Positions 24,051 to 36,769 of a DNA stretch of 64,000 nucleotides are shown piece after piece. The notes below the pieces were generated by a model. That model was not told the DNA's origin, made no database searches, and saw only the letters and a program-made list of their open reading frames with translations. Source of the stretch: Plectrocnemia conspersa (taxonomy: Eukaryota > Arthropoda > Insecta > Trichoptera > Polycentropodidae); NCBI GenBank assembly GCA_009617715.1, contig VTFK01000158.1:310001-374000 (forward strand), written 5' to 3'. A program made the position numbers and the translations under genes. The stretch's first letter is position 1, and every line of letters starts with the position of its first letter.

Positions 24051-24649
24051 TGTAACTGTGTACTATAATATAACGTTGTTATGTGTTGGATAATTCGATG
24101 CGATTTACGGATAAGTATTTTTTTATTGGGTATGAGATATTTAATTTTTTTTAATGGGATTTAATGCAGCTTTTTGCGTGATTCATAATAAGGATTAAAC
24201 TTGGTTGTCATTTAATACACACATAATTTATTTAACGTCTTAAAGTTGCCTCGGGTGAAACTGTATCTAGTTGGTTAGAAATATAGTTGACCTGTTAAAG
24301 GCATTCTTGTTATATAATATTTACATACATAGCTTAAAAGTCGGTTCAAAGAAAGAGCACAAAAAAAAAAAATGAATATCAAATGTCAATGATAATTACC
24401 AAAGAAAAAAAATAATGTTTCGATATTAACATAATTTTAACATATATTTAAATTATTTTGCTCAAAATCATAATTTATTTTTATTGCAAAGACACAAAAT
24501 CTTCTTTTCCATGATCAAGAAATCAAATAATGCATTGAGCAATTAAAACATTCCAAGTAAAAAAGATTCATTTTGATCAAAAATATTTTACGATCATAAT
24601 TAAATCATTATCTTCATTTGCGAAAGATTGATTATGCATATATGTATGC

Positions 24650-25115
24650 GGCGTCTCTCAAAAGTGGAAGCTCAACTTTCGAGCATCGCTCGTTCCGAAA
24701 TTTACGGACGCGTCGTTAATTTTTATAAAAATTAATAAACCCACGGAGAAGAAGAGTTCTTAAGCGTTTTTTCACGAGACCGAACAAGAATGAAGTATAC
24801 AACAAAAAAATATACAAAAACAGGACGAAAGCTAAAGACCGGGTCCAGCTGCGTAATTACGGGTTAATCGGACCGGCCGCGGGCAAGGAGAGCATATTGC
24901 GTCCGAAACGCAACAAATTATAACCATAACCGGACGATGGGGATCAGGTAGTGGGGTAAGGCAAGAATCGACAATGTTTCCGAGTCGTTTTTATTTAATT
25001 AAAAAGCGTTTTTTCGCTTTAATTGCGCCGCCGAAGGTGAAAAGCTCGAAAGCTCGCGACCGAAAAAGCTTTCGCGCGAGATTTCCGTTACGCGGCTGTT
25101 AATTTATTATATTGT
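24650..25115. other. GC-richer non-coding island
   Basis: CpG-containing sequence such as CGGACCGGCCGCGGGCAAGG (24869-24888), and a repeated AAAGCTCGAAAGCTCGCGAC region near 25040. No ORF. Candidate conserved non-coding element. A short TATA/TATG microsatellite-like tract follows at 25110-25141. Confidence 0.35.
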
Positions 25116-25424
25116 ATATACAGTATATATACATATATATGGGTCTTAACGAGAAATAATTTAATTTTAATAATGTTTAACACAAGGTTTAATGCTGTAA
25201 AGCGACGCCGGTCAATTATGACGGACACGCCTAGGTGCAAAAAGTTGGGGCAATGAGTGTGGTTTTTCGCACTGGAGTGGAATTGTATAAATATACGTTG
25301 GCTTTACAAGTTTTGTTTGTATGTAAACGGATAAATATATGTTATTGACGTTCGATGTGTAATTTATTTTACGCTGTATGGTAATTTTGTAATAAAATAT
25401 TTTAATAGGGAACTGTTTTATGGT

Positions 25425-26245
25425 CGTTTCAAGAAAGTACCGTTTTGTAACACTCGTTTTCTTCTAATTATCACTTAGTATAAATATAATTTATTATTTT
25501 ATATACTGTGCATTCTTGCAGACCAAAACTCATTATCATCCAAACCTATGTTTTTAAATTTAAAGAAAAGTGTATATTATGACACTATATATTAGAAAAA
25601 TATCAACGATGCTGTTAGAATTAATTTGCTTAGTGACTAATTTTGAAATTGTGCTATGATTATACTGTGTCATTTAGGGTTTTCTACAATAAATTTATTA
25701 TTTCATTTCTATTAAGATATACTGTAGAAAACCCTGTTTTAGAATATTTTTGTTCAAGAAAATAAAACATATATATAATGGCCTGACATTTTATAACAAT
25801 TTAAATTATGATTTAAAGTTTATATCATATTTTATTATGATCAAAAAAAGATTAGAATAATAAGTGTTAAATAACTACATGTTACACCGAAAATATGTTA
25901 TAAATATATTATAAAATGGTAATTTTATTTTTAACCATTATAAATATATTCTAAAATATTCTAAAATGCGGTTTTCTACGGTATATTTTCATAAAAATTA
26001 AATAATCAATTTATTGTAGCAAAATCCTAAATCACACAGAATAATCATAGCATAATTTTACAAGTAGTCACTGGGCAAATTAATTCTTATTCTACAACAT
26101 AGTTGATATTTCCTTAATATATAGTGTTTTAATATACACTTTTTTTTTAATTTAAAAACATTAGTTTGGATAACAAAATATATAATATATATATTTTTGG
26201 GACCATTCGCCCTATAAAATAATAATGTTTCTTGAAACTAAATGT
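25425..26245. repeat. Large imperfect palindrome, arms about 270-380 bp
   Basis: The left arm (best part 25536-25790) matches the reverse complement of the right arm (best part 25920-26173). Words in order on the left, with the reversed right arm in brackets: ATCCAAAC [same], AGTGTATATTA [same], CACTATATATTA [same], AATTAATTTGC [same], GTGCTATGATTATACTGTGT [ATGCTATGATTATTCTGTGT], GTAGAAAACC [same], TTTTAGAATATTTT [same]. By eye identity is about 80%. Weaker matches extend outward (TTATTATTTTATA, GTTTCAAGAAA) to about 25425 and 26245. The spacer is about 100 bp. It may be a fold-back transposon or an old inverted duplication. No coding sequence. Confidence 0.75.
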
Positions 26246-26559
26246 TTCACTGCTATAATTGCATAGCAAATTTTATAATTTATTGTATATGTATTAGGAA
26301 CACGATTGTTTGTTTTGAAAGCTATATGACATTTTCTATAAGCACATTTTTAGAAAAATTGATTTTTTTAATACTTTATTGGAAAATTTTCAATATCTAA
26401 TATGTACAACCTAGTTATATTTTGATTAATCATTACGATATTTATTCTTAAGTTTAAAAAATCTAGGAAAATCTATAAAAAAGTGTGATGATCTACAGGA
26501 TGTTTAATTATATATAATAATAAAACTTCAAGACAAGACAGAAATAAAAAATACATAGG

Positions 26560-26626
26560 TTCATATGTGATTCGAACCCATGTCTTTAGTCTATTAGTCA
26601 ACATCTATACCACTAGTATATTGACC
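26560..26626 (-). repeat. tRNA-derived SINE-like head, minus copy
   Basis: Read on the minus strand it contains an A-box-like ACTAGTGGTATAGA and a B-box GGGTTCGAATC at 26569-26579, spaced as in a tRNA. It aligns throughout with 58974-59042, sharing AGTGGT, GACTA.TAGA, TTCGAATC and ATATG. The T stem is partly formed but no acceptor stem closes, so it is not a functional tRNA. Confidence 0.5.
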
Positions 26627-26899
26627 TAATAAATATAACTTAAATATTTTAATAATAGTTGTAAGTACTTTTACTATTACTGTTTTTATTCAAATTTAAA
26701 CTTGAAAACTAATACAATATAATATAATAAAAAAATAGTTTTGAAAGTTTTTTCAGCAATAATTTGCTAGTATCTGTATATTAACAATTTCAAAAAAATT
26801 TGGAAGGCTTGGAACTTTTAAGAAAAGTGAGAAAATAAATAAAGTGCATTATATATTAAATGTTAGAAGAAATTAATTAATATGAATTGTACTATTAGT

Positions 26900-27545
26900 T
26901 ATCATATAAGAAAGGGGCTGTAATAACTTGAGTAGGGGTTCACATTATACGTTACATCACAAACAAAACTACAAATGGCATTATCATTCAATTTGTAATG
27001 ATTCCGAAACCGCACTTCGATTTTTTTATCGCAAAACCCCAGTAGGATACCCTTAAACCAATTTCGCCTAACCGCAACAAACGACTTCGGCCGGTTAAAG
27101 ACCAATTTAGTACACCGCTACCACTCGCTTGGCGGTGAAATTTTATTTTGAAAGTGTATTCAAACCATTCGCAAAATTAAAACAAAGTCGTCTTACTTAA
27201 TAAGTGAATATAAGGTGGCCTCGGGCAAGATTGCGGGTCCCGTAGGTCTCGGCGGGCGAGTCCGTGAATTATCATCCCCCAGGGTAGCATTATTTACCCC
27301 TCGGCTGTATTAGGTGGCAGCTACACATGCTCGCAGTAGACCCGCACTGAAATTCGCCAGACTTTAAAGGGGCGATTCTTTATCTGACACTTTTAAAGGG
27401 GTGGCGCGCTGCCCATTGAAACGCAATAGACGACGCTCTTTTCGTCGATAAACGCTTTTATTCGGTGTGCTTTATCACACGATGGCCCTTATCGGACTTG
27501 TAACCGAGGATATGATGTAATGAAGTTGTTATCGTTCTATCAATG
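26900..27545. other. GC-richer non-coding island
   Basis: Strongly raised GC from about 27215 to 27500 (GGTCTCGGCGGGCGAGTCCG, 27246-27265), with homeodomain/Abd-B-like TTTATTCGG and GATAAACGC words near 27448. The minus-strand ORF at 26902-27105 has no motif. One of the best candidates for a conserved regulatory element, by composition only. Confidence 0.4.
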
Positions 27546-27929
27546 TGGTGGTAGTTTTTTGGAGATTTAGAATGGGGGTTCAATTGAAATCCGATAGTCA
27601 AAATTAAAATATTATTTTTATCATACCATATTAAAAAAGGGAAAAAAGCGGGCGATTACTTGGAGCAATTAAAATGAGTTAATTCTCAATTAGTCCTTGA
27701 CTAAAAAAACGCTGTAAAAGTATAATGGTAATATATCAACTATTATCTATTCGTAGAATATCTAGGCTAATTTATTATAAAGCTATCGTGTATAAGTTAT
27801 ATCTATAAATTTATTTATTTTAGTCATTGTTACCTCATTGAAGATCAACAAAAATATTTAATTAATTATGTAAATTGTTACTCATAAATATTAAAAGCGA
27901 CGTAAACACAAAAATATATTCACAAGTGA

Positions 27930-28570
27930 CTAACAAGTTTGTGTTCGTGTCATCATCACAATTCGAAAAATTTAAAAGATCAAAAGCCAAACACAACAAA
28001 TCAACGCGTTTATAAAGACTCAATTATCGGCCTTCGGGCCATTCGTCATAAAGAAACAGAGAAAAAACCCAATAATTAACCATAACGCGTAGAACACGGA
28101 AAGGTGATAAGGTCACGATTCGTTTCTCCCAAAGTTATGCGTTGTTAATCGCGCCATTAACGTTAGAATTGTGAAAAATGCTATTAAATCACACGAAGAA
28201 ATTACGTATTCGAAATCACCACGTTGTAACAATAAAGGAAGACATCTATAAATCGGCCGCTTATTTGTCCGCCCGTAAAAGCTTCGATGTTAATAAGCTC
28301 GAATTGATTTATCGCCTCGAAAGCTCTCTCGTAGGCGAAGAAATTGTTTACAATCGTAAATAAAGACATGTAAACGGACGAATCGATCGCCTATTAAAAT
28401 TTCGTATTGTATGCTATCGTGTAAACAACGATAAATTTTGATTATTTATGTGTGTGAATAAATAATTGCGTTTTATTTAGCCCACAACGCGTCAACGAGG
28501 ACGTGTGTAATTTATAATGAATGGGATTGTTAGCGCTTTCGATTTGTTTACACGTAGTTATACTTAATTA
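27930..28570. other. GC-richer non-coding island with 61-codon ORF
   Basis: More balanced composition with many TTAATAAGC, TAAATAA and CGCGT words. An ATG ORF on the plus strand (28178-28363) starts MLLNHTKKLRIRNHHVVTIK; it is basic, short and without a recognised motif. I regard it as probably incidental in conserved-looking non-coding DNA. Confidence 0.3.
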
Positions 28571-30640
28571 GTTTGAGTTTATATTATTAAAATTTAATAA
28601 TTTAAATTAAGTCACACGAAGTAAGCAATATAATAGTTTTTAATGCGATTTTTTAGACAATAAGAAATATATAGCTTTTTTCTGTAACTTCATGTTTTTG
28701 TTTCTTGGCAATACTTAAAATTATAAAAATGCAATGAATTGGTTAGGTAGTTTATGTAACTTAATGGCTCATAGTGTTTTGTGATCAGTGATCTAAATTA
28801 TTGATATTTATTATTTATTTGCATATTTGTGTGTGAAGGGCATAACAGCTTTACGCCAATGCAAGCTGCATAAAAAAAATACATATTGCTAATAATTTTA
28901 ACATTATTGGCTAGACCACAAAACTTTTATTTATTAGTTCCTGAATAATAATTAAGCAATACTATCCAATAGATAGTTCAAAAGTCAAATAGAAAAGACC
29001 TTATTGTGGAAGTTGTCCAATGACTTTTCTTCTTGGATGCGGTACTTATAAAAGAGGAATTGATCCAAATTTCTCGAGAATTCTCAAAAATGCTCAAACT
29101 TAAGAATTCTAATTTTAACATAATTTCTAAAAAATTCAAACCATACCTATAATTAATTATGTGTTATGTAAAAGTTATATATGCTATTTTCAATGTTATT
29201 TTTTTTGAAAAATGGGAAATTAATCGAATATTTTTACAAATTTATGTGAAATTTAGACATACAGAAAAAATTAAATATACATTTTTTTTATATTATTACA
29301 GTACATAAAATATCTTTGTAAGTGTAAAATCTTTTTACTGGTGTCATTTAATACAATTTAGCTCAATTTTATGCATGTAAATTATATTATATTAATAATT
29401 AAAATATAAACAAACGCAAAGAATTATTAAAGCACATAATTTATTTTAAATTCATATATATGAAATATTAAAATATTTAGTAAATAAAACATTTTCCTCT
29501 TGTAAGCCTTGCCAGACTTATTAATATAATGATTCTTCAGTTTTTGATCCTTACGTTATCAAATTTTGGTTTACTGGCAAATATTTGAGAAAATCGGAAC
29601 AAAATGTTTTCTAATTGTAATTCCTAGAGTCGGTCATAAAACTTACATTGTCAAATAATGTTTTTGAATGTAAATTAGAACTCCCTATCTCTTTACTTAC
29701 TACCTGCTGTGAATTTAGCAGATTAAAACTGCAAATAATTTTTAAAATTGCAGCAGATGTAAACCGTTTTGAAAAAAATTTATTAATTTTTTTACAATTA
29801 AATATATATTTTAAATATTTTAAATAAACAGGAAATCAATATTTTGATTTTTTCTTGAAAATTTTCCGAGATTAAGCACTATAGATTGTGTAATTTCTTA
29901 TTAGCAGTTTAAAGCTAAAAATTTTTTACAAGCACACTTTTGTCGACGCGACTCGAAAGAATCACATCCCAGCATATTTTGTATAAATTTTGTAGAAAAT
30001 AAAAATAAGTATTATTTATATTTGCTTTTGTACAAGTATCTAAAAAAAATTTTATATACCTTTTCGAAAGAGAGTTAGTCTGTTATGCGTAATAGGTATT
30101 TATACAAGGTACATAGTGACCTCGAGCTCTTTAATTGATGCGTTTATCGCAAGACAAATTCCAACATTTCAGATGCTTTATTGCTTATGTTTTCTATTTA
30201 TTTGTTGATGGAATCTGTTGTCTGTTTAAAATAGGACACTGAAATCGGTTTCTACTTCTGTGCATAAAAGCACATTATTATTATTAAGTTTTTTACTTTA
30301 TAATAGATTTTTCTCATTTTATGTGTGTGGTCATCCGCACATAGATTCATAGATGTGTTCATAAGATGTTCAGGAAATTACATATACATTCCTTCGGGAA
30401 TTCAACCGAATTTTGACCCATTTTTTAAAATCCTTCTTTAGCTGATTTTCCGATAAAAATGATTTGTCATTGAATATTTGTGAATCTAATACGTAAAAAA
30501 TAATAACTATATTTTTTTTTTTTTAAACATAGTTTAAGACCAGTCTTAGCAATATACATTATTATTTAAATAAAATCTATTTTTTTTTATCACCATTAAT
30601 AAATATCTATGATTGAATATTTTTACAGATTTATAACATC
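28571..30640. other. AT-rich non-coding stretch
   Basis: No gene. Patches with CTCGAGAATTCTC near 29073 and TTTTCCGAGATT near 29861 might be remnants of a DNA transposon but no paired ends are convincing. Confidence 0.4.
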
Positions 30641-30893
30641 AAACGTGATTTTTTTTCTCCGACCTCTCTCAACGCGTAGCATTAATCGAATCGGCATTGA
30701 TATTTTTTTCCGTTTCGTGCGCCTCGTCCAAACTTCGTGAAAAGGGTATCCGCCATCAAATTGAGCCATTAAGGGTTTGTGTTTTAGGCGCCCTCTCGCA
30801 CAATAAATAAGACCTCACCCCAAAATCGGTCTCGCGGAACGGCCGGGACTTGAGCAAACCCAATTTGACGCCAGGTTAGCCGGTTCGAATCCC
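30640..30893. other. GC-richer non-coding island
   Basis: Raised GC with CpGs (CGGTCTCGCGGAACGGCCGG, 30825-30844). Contains GGTTCGAATCC at 30882-30892, which resembles a tRNA B box but has no A box or stems. Runs straight into the paired module at 30894. Confidence 0.35.
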
Positions 30894-31085
30894 CCCAGAC
30901 GCCCGTAATTAATGTGAAACACGAAAAAAATTACACAAAAAAATAATACGTAAACGTCCCGCACTAATTTAGTTATTACACTCTGAAAATGGTGAGCAAT
31001 TAGGTCGGATGCCTTTTTTGGTTGTTTCGTAATTAATTTAGCCGAAAGAGCAGTGCAGATGACGATTAGGCTAATTACCCAAAAT
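30894..31085 (+). repeat. Two-copy module family 2, copy 1
   Basis: Collinear with 33425-33604. Shared words in order: CCAGACG, TAATTTRGTTATTACACT, GCAATTA.GTCGG, CCTTTT, AATTAATTTAGCC, AAAG.GC, GAGAT/CAGAT, CGA and TAATTAC. Both copies are GC-richer than the flanks and neither has an ORF or terminal repeats. Duplicated enhancer-like DNA and an old short transposon are both possible. Confidence 0.6.
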
Positions 31086-31841
31086 GCATAGGATTTTCTT
31101 TGGTTTTTATTAGTGAAGTATTTACGCCTTTATTAATAGTTTATGATATTAAAGTCGTATATAAATAAAAAAAAATATAAAACAAATCAATATTGTTTAA
31201 CTCATTTTAAATCATCAAAATATATTATTCTTATCATTTGATTGAATCACATGTAGAATAATATAATTTTTTTTTAATGTTATAAAAAATATAGATAATC
31301 AAACTCTCATATCCCCTCTTATTATATAATTTAATAAAAGGTGTGACATATTAATTGATTAAAAAAATGACTATCGACGAATCAAAAGGCAGTTTTTTGG
31401 ATATATTATATTAGTCTTAGTTGCCTGTTTTATTATTTTATTTATTGTTTAAAACTATACTCAAACTATTTAGCAAATATTTTATTATAAAGCATATACC
31501 TATATACTTTACAATGAATCAGCTTAATTGCTTATTTGATAAGTTCACATATTTTTGTTTTATATCATATATGTTTGATTTACTCTAAACGTAATATGTA
31601 AATTCATTTTATATGTAATATGTAGTAGTTATATAACTTTACGCCTAAAGTTGTTTAAGAAAAGGATATTATTTTCTTCTCTCATTTTTAAGTAAATAAT
31701 AAATGTTCAAAAAAAAATTTTTTTAGTACATTTACTCGCAAAAGCACGTTTTTTTATAATTGAATAATAATAACAGTGTTGTTTCGTCGTAGTTCACAAG
31801 ATACTGAAATATGTAAAATAAATAAAATTTAAACCAAACTT

Positions 31842-32460
31842 AACCTAATAAAGGTTAAAAAACTACAGTGCATATTAGCACTTTCACTATGGCAAGTTGA
31901 GTTTTAAAAGCAAATTAATTCGTTTAGATTTGGTTTGGGTTTGAACAGCAAATTGCCGTTTCTAAATTGTCAAATTAAGACCAAAAGCTATTATTCTTGC
32001 ATACGGTACTTTTAGTTTTTATCATTTATTGATATTTTTATTTTTTGGAAATAAGAAATTTTTCAATAATTCTCGAATATAAAAATATTTAAACATCGTT
32101 CCCGAAAAAAACAATAAATATCTAACCTAACTTATAATAAAATATTTATTATGTAAAAGCTATTTATCTGTACCCTCATAATATATACTCGTATAGACAA
32201 ATATAGCTATTCTATATTTTGTAATATTACTTAATCTTTTTCTTTTTCAAATTGGATTTCATTGACATTTTAGAGCAATAAATAAATGTACATAGCACCT
32301 ATTAGTTAAATTATATTTTCGCTAGAAAAAATATTTATTTACAGTTATGAAATTATATTTTTACTGAAACTCCAATAAAAATATAATTTCACTTGTAATA
32401 TTATATATACATTCACTGTAATATATATTCACTACTAAGTTATATTTACAAATTTTAGGC
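31842..32460 (+). repeat. Dispersed repeat family 3, copy 1
   Basis: Two blocks match 61891-62270 in the same orientation. Block one (31927-31975) has TTTGGTTTGGGTTTGAACAG, GCAAAT, and TGTCAAATT. Block two (32265-32430) has ATTTTAGAG, TAGCACCTA, AATTATATTTTCGCTAGAAA and ATACATTCACTGTAA. About 280 bp between the blocks has no counterpart in the other copy. A TAACCTAATAAAGGTT word lies at 31847-31862. No ORF. Confidence 0.5.
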
Positions 32461-33424
32461 AAATAAAATACATTTATAGGTTCAATCATATCTGTTTAAT
32501 CATTTTAATTACCAGATCTTATTGTTCTTTATGTAAATATTTTTCTTGAATATCTCTAAAATTTATTTCCTCTTGAAATTAAAGAATCAAAGAAGTAAAT
32601 ATTTGTCAAATTACAATATAAAATATATCTACATATTCAAGTGTTGATTAATAGTTTTTAAAAATAATTATTTATATATTGAATAAATTATATTTTTCAT
32701 GTCAAATAAATATAATATTTTTTTGCTTACATTTAATTTAGTCTAGTAAATAGAGATATATTTTTTAAGAAATAAAATATGGCTGTAAACTTACATCATT
32801 TCTTACTCGGCTTGAATATTTTCTTGTTTCTGTTTTTTTTTAACTATTTACATTTATATGTAGTCTCTGTTTTTTTAACTGTTTAATTTTTTATCATGAG
32901 GTTTTTTGTATCCTTTCTTCAATTAAAGTATTTTTGAATTTGTAATATTACCTTATTTCAATTTATTTCATGATATTATTACTATGTAACTAATGTTTTT
33001 TTAAATCAATTAGTTGAATCATTTACATAAATATTAAACAATAATCAGCCTAGAATTGATCCAATTGAGTTAATGCACTACTGTGTATTTTTGTCCTTAT
33101 TTTTAATTCGAGTAATATTAAAACGCATTTCAAAGATATATAGTATACAATATATTTTTTTAAGATGATTTCCATTTCTTTATGAATTTAATTTTATAAA
33201 TTTTAATAATGAAAACGTTAATATTTTCAATACAATCCGATAATTAAATTGTATTATTAAAAAATATAATTGCCCAAATTTCAGATCATAGCTGTTGCTT
33301 TTTAAAATTATTATTTAATTAATAATTACATTTGAGTTATTCTATTGGTTATTAAAAAAATAAAATAATATAGAAAATGTTAAAAAATTTTCCGTTGCTA
33401 TAAATATTTGAATAAACTCTGGCG

Positions 33425-33604
33425 CCAGACGATTCACTAAACGATAAACTCGACTTTAACCATTGAACCATCATCGTGGTCCACCTAATTTGGTTATTAC
33501 ACTTTATGCGCAATTATGTCGGCTCCTTTTCTTCCGACAATTAATTTAGCCCAAAGCGCGATGGAGATAGCGACTTTTTTCGCAATTAAGATAATTACTT
33601 CGCA
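33425..33604 (+). repeat. Two-copy module family 2, copy 2
   Basis: Partner of 30894-31085, same orientation, about 2.5 kb away. TTGGTTATTACACTTTATGC, GCAATTATGTCGG, CAATTAATTTAGCCCAAAGC and AAGATAATTACTT are the clearest shared blocks. By eye identity over the best 110 bp is roughly 70%. Confidence 0.6.
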
Positions 33605-33905
33605 TTTATTTTTTTCATAAAAAATATATTATACAAATAACGTACAGTTCGGATCTTTGGTTACGAAACAAGGTGAAAAAAAATGAACATGCAAGTCATG
33701 ATTGTTTCGACACCCGTTTACCCGCACTGTCCCACGGATACACCCTAAACGCCTCAGCCGTTTGTCGGATTGATTGGCTTAGGCCCTTTTCGATTCGCCT
33801 AATTAACATTATTTATATTTAAATTAACAATCCCGACCCGCCACGTGCCACCTTTGCTCTTTTTGTGATTTTTTTGAGCAATCGTTACGCAGCAATTATG
33901 TGTGC
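33605..33905. other. GC-richer non-coding island
   Basis: Raised GC at about 33700-33890 (CCTAAACGCCTCAGCCGTTT, 33744-33763; CCCGACCCGCCACGTGCCAC, 33831-33850). No ORF. Immediately follows module copy 2, so the two may form one regulatory block. Confidence 0.3.
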
Positions 33906-33951
33906 GAAAGCTAAAAAAATATTTTGAATTAATTATTTTATAATAATTTTG

Positions 33952-34020
33952 AATGAAAAAGTGGCTCAGTTAAAAGTAGCCCTGGAATAAATTATAAATA
34001 AAAAAATAGCTCTTACACTA
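33952..34020 (+). repeat. Single dispersed unit of array-1 core
   Basis: TGAATGAAAAAGTGGCTCAG then TTAAAAGTAGCCC and AAATTATAAAT match a unit of the 21.6-23.7 kb array (TGAATGCAG, CATTTAAAAGTAGCCC, AAATTATAAA). An isolated copy about 10 kb away. Confidence 0.4.
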
Positions 34021-35515
34021 TTAAATTAAATAATCATATTATTAAATTTCACACAGGAGTTGTACATTGTTTTAAATTTCATTAAATTTATAAGCAAATT
34101 ATGTTATATATTTTTTACGATAGTAATATGTAAAGCATTTTTAAATAAAATAAAGTATTTTAAATATTTTTAAGTCCATCTTAACACATCTGCTTTTCCA
34201 CAGAAAAATCATACTAAATCACATTATTTGTGGTGCTCGAAAAAAATTGCGTTAAATTAAAAAATACACAGCGTTAAACCAACGAGTCACCCTTCTTTAT
34301 TGCACGCATCATGTTTATATAATGAACGGGCGTTGGTTGAAAGAGAGAGAGAGAGAGATAGAAAAAACAAGAGCAAATAAAAAAGGGTCACTTTTTTCGT
34401 TAGCCGCATAAGCCTGACAAATTTCATGTATAATATTTGCGGATTAATCTTTTTTTATTATATATACATATAAACCCAAAACATACACACAGGGGTTTAA
34501 CGCCCGTCGGAGCAATTTTTAATTTGTTACACTTTTCACTTGATTTATTTCATCAACGGGTTAACTAATTGGGTTTAAGCTTTGTGCGTGTATGCGTAAA
34601 TTAATATTTATTAATGTTATTTTTTTAAATCAATAACATTATAGCGTTTGACCCCTAAATTGTTTATCTGCCGCAATCGTTTCGGATCCCTTTTGAAAAA
34701 CAACTTGTCTTGTTTAATGATTGACACGTTTGACATGTTAATCTTATTAATAAATAAATATTGAATTATTTGTTAAATAAAATATATACATATAGAAGTT
34801 TTCTGTGGGTTTTTTTTTAACTTTTTGAGAATAAGGGCGTTAGCTGTAATAAGTTGCCTGTCCCACCGGTGGGGAATGAAGCTTGAAATGGCCTTGTTTT
34901 GGGGTTGATTTTGATTATGGTGGTGTGTTTTAACAGATGCAAACCCCATCGGTTCCTTATAATGCGACCGCATGAAGTAGATGCTTCACGGTTGTTATAT
35001 AGAGCGTTTGAGATCAATATTTACATATCGCCCTTATAGTTACAATAGAGTTAAATATGATATATTTATATAAGGTCTACTGTTAAAATTATAAATTTAT
35101 AATTTTAAGTATATTTATGATTTTAAAACATAATTCGGTTTCTAGAATTGTTTAGCAAAATATTGCAACATATATGTACAACACAACAAGCATAATGCTT
35201 ATTTAAAATCTAATGATATATATTTTTCCAATACTTTACGCACCAGAGATAATATATATTGTGTTTTAAAATTGATAATGAAGAAGTTTAATATTTAATT
35301 ACAAGTTAGACTAACTGTTAATTGCTTATAATTTGTTATAAAGATAAAAATTCTAAATTGGCAATTATCTTATATTAATATTTTTTCTTATCCGTTTAAA
35401 TAAATATATTATTATACAGTGTGAACGTTAAATGAATGATGAATGGCACAAAGTCACCATAGTGTTATTATTAATGATCACCTCATATGCATAATAATTT
35501 TTAGACTTCATACTT
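34021..35515. other. AT-rich stretch with short microsatellite
   Basis: Contains an (AG)n run at 34342-34358 and short balanced patches near 34500 and 34860-34990. Minus-strand ORFs at 34773-35017 show no motif. No gene supported. Confidence 0.45.
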
Positions 35516-35519
35516 CGCA

Positions 35520-35880
35520 AGAAGTGGTCATATTTCATCCCCCCGGTTTGTTGCGAGGGTTGCAAGTCTATTAACGGAATAAACGAGTCGCGTCATTTTT
35601 GTAGTTAACTCCATATAATGGGAAATGGGCGAAGGGAAAGTTAATTTCAACAGAAAATAAGCATATTCATTATTTCGCAACAATGAAGCGATATATTTTT
35701 TACAATAAATAGCGCGTTTATCAATATTGCGATATGTGCTACGCTTTATTGACGTTATAAATTAATAAAAATATGTGTCGAGTGTCACCAGAAAAAATGT
35801 TTTACGATAGCGTTATTTGGATATTCCGAGAAACCGACACGAAATTTTGTTCTCGGGCGCCGGCAAAGTTCAATAGGTTA
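35520..35880. other. GC-richer non-coding island
   Basis: Balanced patches at 35535-35640 and 35820-35875 (CTCGGGCGCCGGCAAAG, 35852-35868). No ORF. Candidate conserved non-coding DNA. Confidence 0.28.
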
Positions 35881-36769
35881 CTACTGATAGTTGTATGTGT
35901 GATTAAAAAAATAAACGGGAATTAATTGAATGATAATGCCAATTATTTATGTGTAATTTCGTGATGTAATTCATTTAAATTAATGAATAAATACTTTAGT
36001 CGCTTCCGTCGATAACGGAAAAGTATAATAAAAATTATGTATGTCTCATAAAGTAAACAATCTTGTTTTTTTAGTTAAATTAAACAGATATTCAAAATAT
36101 ATTATATAATTTTATAACCACGGGTGTTTAACTTATATATGTATATTATATAAAAATATAAATCATTCATATATAATAATATATTTTTTAGTGTAATAAA
36201 AGCTCTGATTAAAGTGTATTGTAATGTTATTTAACAAATTAAAAAAAAAATAGTTTTTATAGCATATAAAACTACAAATCTATAAAAAAACTCAATTTAT
36301 TTATTCTCAATGACATCTATTTCTTTTACTGCTTATTTAATATATATATACATATATAGGTTTATATAAAGTGCATTTTACTTTATTGATATTATGAAAG
36401 CTAAAATTAAATATATATAGTAACAAATTTAAATATATACATTGCTCTTTCTTTATTATATTTCTTATATAAAGTGATTCAAAAATACATAATAATAATA
36501 ACCTTAAATATTAATTAGCTTACTTTAAAACCTAACCGCAGAATTTTATATCAATATATTGTACACATGAACCACATAAGTATTTGCTTTAACGATTCAA
36601 CACTAACGTGTTCTTTTCTTATTATATTATAATTATATTGTATATAAATACTACAATTGTATTATGTACATATAATTATTAAAAAAAAGTTTTATATTAA
36701 AAAAAAATATTTTTAAATATTCATAAAATTCAAGGAACAATATAAATAAAATATATAAAAATTATTTTT
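35881..36769. other. AT-rich non-coding stretch
   Basis: Low-complexity A/T with TATATA microsatellite-like runs near 36340. No supported feature. Confidence 0.5.

Noticed and set aside
30815..30905. tRNA gene suggested by GGTTCGAATCC at 30882-30892
   Set aside because: No A box at the right distance and no acceptor, D or anticodon stem can be formed; the T stem has only three pairs.
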